A stretch of DNA of 64,000 bases, taken from positions 1-64,000 of the forward strand of contig JAUUDM010000033.1 of assembly GCA_030826765.1 (NCBI GenBank), in the 5' to 3' direction. The notes under the pieces are model-generated. The model saw only the letters and a program-made list of their open reading frames with translations. It made no database searches and had not been told where the DNA came from. The DNA comes from Nautiliales bacterium. Its GTDB lineage: Bacteria; Campylobacterota; Campylobacteria; Campylobacterales; JAADDX01. A program made the translations under genes and the position numbers. This document shows, piece by piece, positions 34,271 through 43,046 of the stretch; positions within the stretch are counted from its first letter, which is position 1; each line of letters opens with the position of its first letter.

Positions 34271-35642
34271 AAAATTCCTTTATAAATTGTTTTTCTTCTT
34301 TATTTAGCTTTTTTTTATTATACAATTTTTCTAAAATAGTTTTAATTTTTGGATTATCGGCATAAGGTAAAAGTTTATTATATAAATTTGCTGGCAATTT
34401 AAACTCTTTTTTGATTTTTATAAAACTTAACAAATATCCAACTATAACACCTAAAATAAAAATAGATAATAACATAATATAATTAGTTTTATATTTTGTA
34501 ACGATTTTTGTTTGAACTTGAATTTTAGATTTATTATTATCTATATTATTAACAACTACTCTGTTTTTATCTTTTATAACTTCCACAAAAACTGGTTTAG
34601 TTGAGATGTTTTTTACTTTCTTTTCTTTTATATCATAATAAGATATTTCAACAGGTGGAATTGTATAGTTATTATCAGCTAACACAACAAAACTTTTTTC
34701 ATATTTACTATAAATTTTATTATCTTTAATAATTTGAGTTATTTTTGGTTTATTATCATAAATAGTAGCATTTGGTATATCTATTTTTATATCGGATAAA
34801 TTATTTAAATCTCCATAACCTTCGATAATAAGTTTTCCATTTACTGGTTTATTTACTTTTACTTTTATTTTATCTAGATCCATAGATATTTTAAAATTAC
34901 CTATAATTCCATCATAAATTTTTTTTACTTTTATATCTATGTTTTTCGCTAATATTTTATATTTCATTACTTGTGTTACAAATCCAAAACTATCTATTGC
35001 AGACTTAGCAAATCCAAGTTTAAGCGCCACGCTAAAATGAATAATTCCTTCACTTTTTGGGATTAAAAGATATTTAACTTCAGCAACTTTATAAACTCCA
35101 TCAAAATAATCACTCTCTTTACCTACTTGTTTTAATGTAAAATCTCCTTTTGGTAAAATCATTTGAATAGCAGATACTTTTGCATTTGTTTTTTGATAAA
35201 ATTTAATATCTACTAAACTTGGATAACCTACTATTGCTTCTTTACTTGCATTAATTTCAAGTTTAAAATTTTTGTTTAATTTAGAGTCTTTTACTACATT
35301 TATTTTTATTGGTTTTGTATGATACTTTTTATTATCTACTTTTACAGTATATGAAGGAATAATTATTGATTTTAAAGGAGTAAAACTCCAACTTCTTATA
35401 AGTTTTTTTTGATAGTTTCCATTAATTATAGAAATGCTTTGAGAATTTGAAACTGATTCTATATTAAATCCAGCAATTTTATCTATTTTTGGAAAAGTTA
35501 TATTATTTCCATCTGCTATGATTGAATAAGTTACACCATCACCTTCAATTACATTTTGTTTATCAACTTTTGCGACTACATTCGCAAAAATATTCGTTAC
35601 TAACAACAAAAGAAATATAAATTTACCATTGATTATTTTCAT
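34242..35642 (-). CDS. batD: BatD-like membrane protein
   Basis: BatD proteins accompany the VWA proteins BatA and BatB and are thought to form a periplasmic or membrane complex linked to oxidative stress or cell-envelope function. The 466-residue protein has a signal peptide (1-20), a long beta-rich periplasmic part built of Ig-like repeats (about 22-370) and a transmembrane helix (about 383-404, IMLLSIFILGVIVGYLLSF). It ends with a cytoplasmic helical tail. It starts 20 bases inside the end of the batB-batC gene behind AAAGGAAAAAATA. The assignment rests on operon position and topology. Confidence 0.83.
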   Translation of the reverse strand: MKIINGKFIFLLLLVTNIFANVVAKVDKQNVIEGDGVTYSIIADGNNITFPKIDKIAGFNIESVSNSQSISIINGNYQKKLIRSWSFTPLKSIIIPSYTVKVDNKKYHTKPIKINVVKDSKLNKNFKLEINASKEAIVGYPSLVDIKFYQKTNAKVSAIQMILPKGDFTLKQVGKESDYFDGVYKVAEVKYLLIPKSEGIIHFSVALKLGFAKSAIDSFGFVTQVMKYKILAKNIDIKVKKIYDGIIGNFKISMDLDKIKVKVNKPVNGKLIIEGYGDLNNLSDIKIDIPNATIYDNKPKITQIIKDNKIYSKYEKSFVVLADNNYTIPPVEISYYDIKEKKVKNISTKPVFVEVIKDKNRVVVNNIDNNKSKIQVQTKIVTKYKTNYIMLLSIFILGVIVGYLLSFIKIKKEFKLPANLYNKLLPYADNPKIKTILEKLYNKKKLNKEEKQFIKEFFENKRSIKN

Positions 35643-37266
35643 TATTTTTTCCTTTACTTAATGGATATAATAAGGTTTGAGATTTTATTTTGTTGAAAAT
35701 CTTTTGATTAGAATTTTTATTAATGCCTATTTTTATTGGTTTTATATTTTGTAATTTTCTTTTATTTACTCTTTTTTGAGCTTCTAACTTGTTTTGCTGT
35801 TTATTTTTAGTTTCCTGCTGTTGAGATTGATTCTTGTTTTGTTTTTGTTGTTCTTTTTGTTTATTATTTTGCTTTTTAGAATTATTTTTCTTTTCTTCAT
35901 TTTTTTGAGATTTATTTTTATTACTTTTATTATTATTTTGTTTCTCTTTATTTTGTTGTTTTTGATTTTTATTAGAATTTTGTTGTTGTTTATTATTATT
36001 TTTATTTTGCTTATGCTGTTTTTTCTTCTCTAAAAGTTCTAAATTATATTTAGCATCTTTATCATTTGGATTTAATTTAAGTGCATTTTTATATGAATTA
36101 ATTGCCTCATCAATTTTTCCCATTTTTGCATAACAATTACCTTTGTTATATTCTACTTTTTCAGCTAATTTTTTATCTTTTATTTGATTATAAACATCCA
36201 AAGCTTCTTTATATTTTTTCATTTTATATAGTGAATCTGCTTCATTATATTTAGCTTCATCATTATTTATTTTTTGATAAAGCTCAGCACTTTTTTGATA
36301 ATTTCCTTTTTGATAAGCAACTTTTGCCTGATTTAAATAGTGCCAATCAAGTATTGATGCATTTGAGTGAACTCCCATAAATAGAACAAAGATAGGAATC
36401 ATTCTTTTTAAATTTGAAATAGAGAAAAATCCTAAACTAATAAATAAAAGCCCAAACCACAATGGATAAATAAAAAGTTCTTTATAAACAACTACTTTTT
36501 TATTACTTTTTACTTTTTGAAAATTTTGTGAAATTAATTTATTTATATCACTATCTCCCGTTTTTGCAACTACTCCAAATTTAGTATATTTCAAAAATCC
36601 ATCATCTCTTTTTACTATAACTACTTTTCCATTATGCATAAGTAATCTTCCATCTTTTAGCTTAATTGGAGCACCCTGTTTCGTCCCAACTAAAAGTGCA
36701 TAAAGGTTAATTCCTTTGGTGTCTATTTGTTTAACACTTCCTCCATCTGTAAAAACTACTAAATCTTTATAACCCATTTTTTTAGCTGTATTGATTAGAT
36801 TTTGTAAATCAGTCCCCGATGAAGTTATATAACTGTTATTTATATTATTTAGTAAATATTTCAAAGTATCTTTATCTGTCGTATAAGGCGAGATTAGAAA
36901 TGTGTTATTACTAAAACCTAAAATCGCAATCTCTCCATTAAATTTATCAATAAACTGATTCATTTTATGTTTTGCAAACTCTAGTCTATTTGGATAAACA
37001 TCCTCTGCAAGCATTGAACGAGATATATCCAAAGCCAAAGCCACTTTTTTTAGATTCATATTAGTGGGAATCTCTTTTTTATCAGTTACAGGTCTTGCAA
37101 GGGCAATTACTAAAAAAATATAACCTATTGCTAAAAACACTTTTTTTAATTTATTTGATTCTTTATTAACTATTATTTTTGGATTTATATCTATTTTGGT
37201 CTCTTTTCTAAAAAACAGAGGCAAAAACCCAAGCAATAAAAATGCATAAGGATATAAAAAACTCAT
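35623..37266 (-). CDS. BatB-BatC fusion: VWA domain plus TPR and Lys/Asn/Gln-rich tail
   Basis: The 547-residue protein combines two Bat parts. Residues 1-60 contain two membrane helices. A VWA domain follows (about 65-250) with the metal site ALDISRSM and VVFTDGG; another helix lies near 270-300. Residues about 310-400 hold TPR motifs (NYQKSAELYQKI, NEADSLYKMKKYKEALDVY and GKIDEAINSYKNALKLNPND). The last 140 residues are almost only Lys, Asn and Gln. Fusion of BatB with the TPR protein BatC is known in other bacteria. The low-complexity tail is unusually long. Confidence 0.85.
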   Translation of the reverse strand: MSFLYPYAFLLLGFLPLFFRKETKIDINPKIIVNKESNKLKKVFLAIGYIFLVIALARPVTDKKEIPTNMNLKKVALALDISRSMLAEDVYPNRLEFAKHKMNQFIDKFNGEIAILGFSNNTFLISPYTTDKDTLKYLLNNINNSYITSSGTDLQNLINTAKKMGYKDLVVFTDGGSVKQIDTKGINLYALLVGTKQGAPIKLKDGRLLMHNGKVVIVKRDDGFLKYTKFGVVAKTGDSDINKLISQNFQKVKSNKKVVVYKELFIYPLWFGLLFISLGFFSISNLKRMIPIFVLFMGVHSNASILDWHYLNQAKVAYQKGNYQKSAELYQKINNDEAKYNEADSLYKMKKYKEALDVYNQIKDKKLAEKVEYNKGNCYAKMGKIDEAINSYKNALKLNPNDKDAKYNLELLEKKKQHKQNKNNNKQQQNSNKNQKQQNKEKQNNNKSNKNKSQKNEEKKNNSKKQNNKQKEQQKQNKNQSQQQETKNKQQNKLEAQKRVNKRKLQNIKPIKIGINKNSNQKIFNKIKSQTLLYPLSKGKNNENNQW

Positions 37267-38114
37267 ACTCTTCTCCTAACATAAACTAAAAGTAAAACAA
37301 TTGCTAAAAGCAAAGGATAAATATATAAATACTCTTTGTAAATTAATTTATGAGTTATTTTACTTTTTTCTAAACTATCAATTTTTCGATATATTGGTAA
37401 AATATCATTAGGAGTAAGTGCTTGAAAAACTTCCCCACCACTATTTTTAGCTAAATAACTTAATAAATTAAAATTAACTTCATCAGCCCCACCTACTCCA
37501 ATAGTGTAAATTTTGATTTTATATTTTTTTATCTCTTTCATTACACTTTCTAAATCAACTTTACTTGAATTATCAACACCATCTGTAAGTAAAATGATGA
37601 TTTTTGTTTTTGCTTTGCTGTTTTTTAAAAGTCTTATACTTTGAACTAAACTATCTAAAATAGCTGTTTGCTGTCCAGCGATTCCTACATACATTTTATT
37701 TAAAATCTCTCTAACAAACTTTTTATTCTCAGTCAAAGGAGAAGCTATAAAAGAGTTAGTCCCAAACACTACAAGCCCAATTTTATCTGTTTTTCTTTTT
37801 TGTATGAAGTCATTAGCAGCTACTTTTACAAACTCAAATTTATTAAACTGGGCCATACTTCCACTACTATCAATACTTAAAACTATATCATCACCTTTAT
37901 TAGTTTGAATTATCTCTTTTTTCATATATGGATTACTCAAAGCCAATAAAATAGAAGTAAATATAAAAAATTTAAGCCAAAAATCACTATTTAACTTTTT
38001 AGTCATAGAAAAGTGTGGAAAATAGATAGCTACCCTTTTTTCTGGGCAAAATTTATAGCAAATAAAAAATAATATTAAAAGTAAAAATACCCACAAATTT
38101 CCGAACTCTAACAA
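37263..38114 (-). CDS. batA: BatA-like VWA-domain membrane protein
   Basis: The 283-residue protein has two N-terminal membrane helices, a VWA domain (about 80-250) with the MIDAS motif LSIDSSGSM and LLTDGVDNSSKV, and a C-terminal transmembrane helix (about 262-280). It is the first gene of the bat operon and starts with TTG behind AAAAAAAGGATAG. Its promoter at 38135-38140 is clear. The usual upstream MoxR ATPase and DUF58 genes are not adjacent; addA lies upstream instead. Confidence 0.85.
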   Translation of the reverse strand: MLEFGNLWVFLLLILFFICYKFCPEKRVAIYFPHFSMTKKLNSDFWLKFFIFTSILLALSNPYMKKEIIQTNKGDDIVLSIDSSGSMAQFNKFEFVKVAANDFIQKRKTDKIGLVVFGTNSFIASPLTENKKFVREILNKMYVGIAGQQTAILDSLVQSIRLLKNSKAKTKIIILLTDGVDNSSKVDLESVMKEIKKYKIKIYTIGVGGADEVNFNLLSYLAKNSGGEVFQALTPNDILPIYRKIDSLEKSKITHKLIYKEYLYIYPLLLAIVLLLVYVRRRV

Positions 38115-38134
38115 AACTATCCTTTTTTTACAAG

Positions 38135-38140
38135 ATTATA
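38135..38140 (-). promoter_or_regulatory. -10 box for the bat operon
   Basis: On the minus strand CTATGATATAATC holds an extended -10 with perfect TATAAT, about 20 bases before the batA start and just after addA. This indicates independent transcription of batA-batBC-batD-prmC. Confidence 0.66.
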
Positions 38141-38175
38141 TCATAGAGAAATGAATAAAAAATTAAAAATAATTT

Positions 38176-40812
38176 TTAAACTTCTTTCATTTCCATCTTA
38201 TCAAGATAAAGAATATATCCTTTTGCAGGTCTATTTTTTAGGTTTTCCATTGCAGTTTTATATCTTTTTATCTGTTTAACATATCCTCTTTCATCTTCTG
38301 GAGTATGAGTTTTATAATCCACAATAATAACCTCATCATCTTTTTCAATAAGTAAATCTATAATACCTTTTTGCTCATCATATAAAAACGGATACTCTTT
38401 ATAAGTTTTCTCTTCTGTTGGAAGTAATTTTTTACCTTCTATAAAAAGTTCAAAAGCCTTTTTCGTATCACAAAATTCTCCATATCTGTTTTGAACTGCA
38501 TCTAAATTTTCACACTCAAAAGCATAATGCGTAGCAAGCCCGAAGTAAATAGCATCAAAATCATTTGGTTTATACTCTTTTTCTTCTATCTCTTTATACT
38601 CTTGTTTTCCATAATTTCTAAGTTCTAAATCAAATTTATCAACTTTCTTTTTATTTTCTTTTTTAGTATCATTTTCAAATTCTCCAATTGTTTGAGGAGT
38701 CAAAGAACTTACAAACTTAGATGATTTTGATTTTTTTACAATAAATAGAGAATTTTTAGGTCTTGTAAATGCTACATATTCAGCATTTTTACTATCTTCA
38801 TATTCTAATAATTTCTCTTTTTCTAAAACTTCTTTATATTCATTATCAACAATTTCTCTACCTTTGAAATATTTTTTGATATCTTTTAGTTTCACTGAAT
38901 CATAATCAAATAAAAGTTCATTAGGAGAATTCCTATTTTGTCCTAAAACATCTAAAACAATAACATTTTCAAATTCTAAGCCTTTTGATTTATGAACTGT
39001 TAAAATTTGAATACCTTTAAGCTCTTTTTGAGGCAATTCTTCATCAAAATTATCAATATCATAAACAAAATCAATTAAAGTTTTATATTTAAAAGAGTAT
39101 TCTAAAAGTCTTAAAGTTGATTCATCAATTAATTCATACTTATCCATAATAAATTTTATCATTTTAGATGGTTTCATTATCGGCACAACTATATCTTGGG
39201 CTGTGTATTTCTTACCAATTAGTGATAAAAAGTTAAGTTTATTTAACAAATTATTTTTATTATAAGCATATTTCATTAGATTTATTACCGCACTTGCAAA
39301 AGGTTGATTTATAACTTTTGCTCTTGTAGAAGTAAAAGCATCTTTATTAAAAGTCTCTTTTATAAAATCAGCAACTTTTATAATATCATCATTTTTCCAT
39401 ACTAAAATAGAGATATCTTCATCTCTCACACCTTTATCAAACATAAAACTGAGAGTTGCTTTTAAATCATCCAAAACACTATCACTTTCTATAACTTCTA
39501 CATATCCACCTTTTTTATTACTTTTTTGTCTTGGATTTAGTTTAAAAGTATCATTTACAAACTCTACTATATTTTCTTTTGAGCGATAATTTGTATCAAG
39601 TTCATCTTTTTTCATTCCAAAAGACTTATAATAATTATATACATAATCAAAAAGCTCTTTTTGTCCACCACGAAATCTATAAATTGACTGCTTTACATCT
39701 CCTACATAAAAAAAGCTTTTAAAAGGCTCAACTCCCTCTCCAGCTGCTATTTCATCAACTAAAGGCTCAAATATTTGCCATTGAGTAATAGAAGTATCTT
39801 GAAATTCATCTATTAAAATATGTTCTATTTTTGAATCAAGTCTAAAATAGATAAACTCTTTTATATCATTTACAAAACTTTCTTCTCTTAAAAGCTCATA
39901 CACTAAAATTTCTATATCTTTGAAATCAAATAGATTATTCTCTTTTTTATAATTAAATTTAGTTCTTTTATATTTTTCATAAAGATTTAAAAGTCTATCT
40001 AAAAATTCAACTTCTCTATTTATAAATTCAACTCTAAAAAATTCTTTTAATTCCAACAAAACATCATCAAACCAAGATTCATACACTTTTCTAAAATAAC
40101 TATATTCATTTAGTGAATTTTTTGCAAACCAAGTAGTAGTGGGAATATCTTCAAACTCAATAGTTACTGCTTTTTTAGCACTATTACTTGCTTTTGATTC
40201 TAAAATAAATTCTTTTAATCTATTAAATGCTTTAAAAGCTTTTTCTCTATCATTTGAATATTTAGTTTTATTTAATTTAGGGATTTCTTTATCTTTTTCA
40301 TACAAAAGCTTAAAAATTTCTTCCATCGAACTTTGCATTTTTGTTTCTCTTTTTGAAAAAATCACTAAATCTTCAAACTCTTTATCACTCAAATTATTTA
40401 AAAATTCTTTTAATACAACCTCTTTATCCTCTTTTCCTATTTCAAAATCACTCTCAACATTTACATACCAACTAAATTTTCTTAAAATTTTATTGATAAA
40501 AGCATCAATTGTAGAAATATAAATATCACTTACAAGGAACTTTTGTAAAATTCTATCTCTCATATCAAGTAAAATCTTTTCATCAATTCCAGTGTTTTTT
40601 GATACCATCTCTCTCATAGCATCTTCATTTTCAAGCTCTCTAAGATATTTTACAATTCTCTCTTTCATCTCATTTGCAGCTTTATTTGTAAAAGTAACTG
40701 CCAAAATATCACTTGGATTTACTCCTTTAAAAAGTAAAGATAAATATCTACCTGCTAATGAAAAAGTTTTTCCACTTCCCGCACTTGCACTAAGCGACAA
40801 AAGTCTTTTCAT
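38176..40812 (-). CDS. addA: AddA-like UvrD/RecB-family helicase-nuclease
   Basis: AddA is the helicase and one nuclease of the AddAB enzyme that resects double-strand breaks for RecA. The 878-residue protein has Walker A ASAGSGKTFSLAGRYL (8-23) and the SF1 motif VTFTNKAANEMKER. It has IEHILIDEFQDTS (Walker B), FYVGDVKQSIYRFRGG, TVHKSKGLEFENVIV and the late motif EYVAFTRPKNSLF. The C-terminal RecB-like nuclease has IIVDYKTH. It is shorter than Bacillus AddA, as usual in this phylum. Its start overlaps the addB stop by 4 bases. Confidence 0.92.
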   Translation of the reverse strand: MKRLLSLSASAGSGKTFSLAGRYLSLLFKGVNPSDILAVTFTNKAANEMKERIVKYLRELENEDAMREMVSKNTGIDEKILLDMRDRILQKFLVSDIYISTIDAFINKILRKFSWYVNVESDFEIGKEDKEVVLKEFLNNLSDKEFEDLVIFSKRETKMQSSMEEIFKLLYEKDKEIPKLNKTKYSNDREKAFKAFNRLKEFILESKASNSAKKAVTIEFEDIPTTTWFAKNSLNEYSYFRKVYESWFDDVLLELKEFFRVEFINREVEFLDRLLNLYEKYKRTKFNYKKENNLFDFKDIEILVYELLREESFVNDIKEFIYFRLDSKIEHILIDEFQDTSITQWQIFEPLVDEIAAGEGVEPFKSFFYVGDVKQSIYRFRGGQKELFDYVYNYYKSFGMKKDELDTNYRSKENIVEFVNDTFKLNPRQKSNKKGGYVEVIESDSVLDDLKATLSFMFDKGVRDEDISILVWKNDDIIKVADFIKETFNKDAFTSTRAKVINQPFASAVINLMKYAYNKNNLLNKLNFLSLIGKKYTAQDIVVPIMKPSKMIKFIMDKYELIDESTLRLLEYSFKYKTLIDFVYDIDNFDEELPQKELKGIQILTVHKSKGLEFENVIVLDVLGQNRNSPNELLFDYDSVKLKDIKKYFKGREIVDNEYKEVLEKEKLLEYEDSKNAEYVAFTRPKNSLFIVKKSKSSKFVSSLTPQTIGEFENDTKKENKKKVDKFDLELRNYGKQEYKEIEEKEYKPNDFDAIYFGLATHYAFECENLDAVQNRYGEFCDTKKAFELFIEGKKLLPTEEKTYKEYPFLYDEQKGIIDLLIEKDDEVIIVDYKTHTPEDERGYVKQIKRYKTAMENLKNRPAKGYILYLDKMEMKEV

Positions 40813-43046
40813 ACTTCCCCCTTACAAGCAAGTTTATAATCACAATATTTACAAATATCACTCGCTTTTTTGATAGTTTTATCATTTACAACAATATCCT
40901 CAGCTACTCGGATTTGAGTTGGTAAATTTTTTAATATTTCTCTTAGTTCTTCTACTCTTGGCTCTACTTCTATAAATTCAGATTTATAAATATCCCAATA
41001 AGCAGTTTTTATAGTTTTATCTAGATAATTTTGAAGTGCATAAAGATAATAAAAAGTTAACTGAAAATCATAAATATAAGTTGTATCCAAACTTTTAGAA
41101 GTTTTATAATCAATTAAAGTAATACTTTTTTCATTAATATCAATTCTATCAATTCTTGCACCAAGTTCAATTCCCTCAAATATAAAATTTACATTTTTTT
41201 CACATTCATTTTTTTGAGAATATTTCATCTCTTCAAAATCTTGCTTACAAAACTCTTTTATAGAATCCTCAAAATTTACTCTAATTTCATAAATATCTTT
41301 TTTTGAATTCATTTTTTGATAAATTTCATTCATTATAAATTCAAAATACTCATCCTCAGAGTTTATTTTATTTTTATTTTCTACTGCTTTTTGCACAGAT
41401 TCGTGAAAAATAGTTCCAAAATTTTCATTTTGCTCTTCATCATTTTCTATTTTTAAAATTTTACTAAAATAGTATTTTTTAGGACATTCAAGCAAAGTTT
41501 TTAAAGTTGTTGGATAAAGTGGGTTTCTTACTTCAAATTCATCATCATAATAAGCTATATTTTTAGGAGTTGAAAATTTATATAAAACTTCATTATATTT
41601 TTCATCTTGATTTTGACCAAGTTCAAGACCTAACTCATAAATAAATCTACTTGGAATATCTTTTTCATTTTGAACATAAGAGAGGGCTACTTTTTTTGAT
41701 TTATTTATTAAATTATAATAGTAATGTTTTTGGAGATTTTCTTTATCACTTCTTGTAGGAAGTTTCGCTTTTTTTCTAATTGCTGTATTTAAAAACAGAT
41801 CTTTACTATTTACATTTGGCACAATTCCTTCATTAAAATCAACTAAAATTACACCATCAAATTCAATTCCCCTACTTTCCAAAACTCCCATGGTAGTTAC
41901 TTTTCCACTATAAATATCATCAAAACTAAGCTCTTTTAATCTTTCAAGTATAAAATGTAAAAATAGCTTCTTATCTTCAAACATCTTCTCAAAAACTTTT
42001 AATTTAAACAGAGTTTCATCAATTAATTCAAGCTCTTTATTTGTTGCTAAATCTCTTATAAACTCAATTAAATTTTCATTTTGATAATTATCTAAAATAT
42101 CATTTATTTTTAAATAAGAAACCTCATCTTCATTTGTTAAATATGAATAAAGAGCTTCAAGTTTTATAAATAATTTACTTTCTGTAAAACTTTTTCCCAT
42201 AGCAAAGTTTAAATTTTTAAATTCATCAAATTCTTCTAAAAATTCAGCAAAACTCTCATCTGGTAAAATTACTGCTATTTTATCTGCTTCAATTCCACTC
42301 TCTACAAATTCAGCAATTTTTGCAAATACAAAATTAATTTCATCAAATCTTTTTGAAAAATGTGTTACTTCTATATCACTTTTACTACTAATAACCTCTT
42401 TTTCTAAAATCTCATTTGTATTAAACTTAATCTTATATTTATACCCGTCATCTAAATCTACTAAAAATTTTCTAATTAAACTTCTATTAAATTTAGAAAC
42501 TTCTACATTTATAATAATATTTTTATTTATTTTATTTAAAATTTCTACATCAAGTTTAGATAAATATCCATCTAAATGAATCTCTATTTCTTCAATTCCT
42601 TCAAGTAATTTTTCATTTATTTCATACTCTTCAATTAAAAAGTCATCCGTGTAACCTTCTTTAAATAAAAGTTTAGAATAATTATTTTTTATCTCTTTTA
42701 GTAAATTCAAATGCTCTTCATACTCGATATAAGTATCACTCATAATAACATCATCAATATCAACTCTTTCAAGAAATAACTCTTTAAAAAAACTAAATAT
42801 AAACTCACTATCATTTGCAAAACTTAAAAACTCTTTTTTAAATCCAAGTTTTGAAATATCTAATTCTTGTATAGCTTTAAAAAGATATATTTTTCTAATA
42901 TCTTTATCTATAAATTTTTTATCTTTAACTACAATAATATTATTTAAAAACTCACCAATTGTTTGATGCTTATCTAAAATAGTATTATTTTTATCCTGTA
43001 GCCAATTTCTAATTTGCCTCTCTGTCGAAAAAAGTTTTAATTTCAT
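40809..43046 (-). CDS. addB: AddB-like nuclease subunit with Fe-S cysteines
   Basis: AddB is the partner of AddA: an inactivated helicase fold that recognises Chi-type sites, plus a second nuclease. The 745-residue protein lacks a Walker A motif at its N-terminus. Its C-terminal PD-(D/E)XK nuclease has ITLIDYKTSKSL and GARIDRIDI. The four Fe-S cysteines appear to be one in LLECPKKYYFSK and three in CKYCDYKLAC. It lies directly upstream of addA with a 4-base overlap, and downstream of the FIST/GGDEF/EAL gene with another 4-base overlap. Confidence 0.87.
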   Translation of the reverse strand: MKLKLFSTERQIRNWLQDKNNTILDKHQTIGEFLNNIIVVKDKKFIDKDIRKIYLFKAIQELDISKLGFKKEFLSFANDSEFIFSFFKELFLERVDIDDVIMSDTYIEYEEHLNLLKEIKNNYSKLLFKEGYTDDFLIEEYEINEKLLEGIEEIEIHLDGYLSKLDVEILNKINKNIIINVEVSKFNRSLIRKFLVDLDDGYKYKIKFNTNEILEKEVISSKSDIEVTHFSKRFDEINFVFAKIAEFVESGIEADKIAVILPDESFAEFLEEFDEFKNLNFAMGKSFTESKLFIKLEALYSYLTNEDEVSYLKINDILDNYQNENLIEFIRDLATNKELELIDETLFKLKVFEKMFEDKKLFLHFILERLKELSFDDIYSGKVTTMGVLESRGIEFDGVILVDFNEGIVPNVNSKDLFLNTAIRKKAKLPTRSDKENLQKHYYYNLINKSKKVALSYVQNEKDIPSRFIYELGLELGQNQDEKYNEVLYKFSTPKNIAYYDDEFEVRNPLYPTTLKTLLECPKKYYFSKILKIENDEEQNENFGTIFHESVQKAVENKNKINSEDEYFEFIMNEIYQKMNSKKDIYEIRVNFEDSIKEFCKQDFEEMKYSQKNECEKNVNFIFEGIELGARIDRIDINEKSITLIDYKTSKSLDTTYIYDFQLTFYYLYALQNYLDKTIKTAYWDIYKSEFIEVEPRVEELREILKNLPTQIRVAEDIVVNDKTIKKASDICKYCDYKLACKGEV

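Noticed and set aside
35794-36033. Very hydrophobic small frame opposite the batB-batC tail
   Set aside because: It is the complement of the Lys/Asn/Gln codon run; Leu/Ile/Phe richness follows from that and not from a membrane protein.
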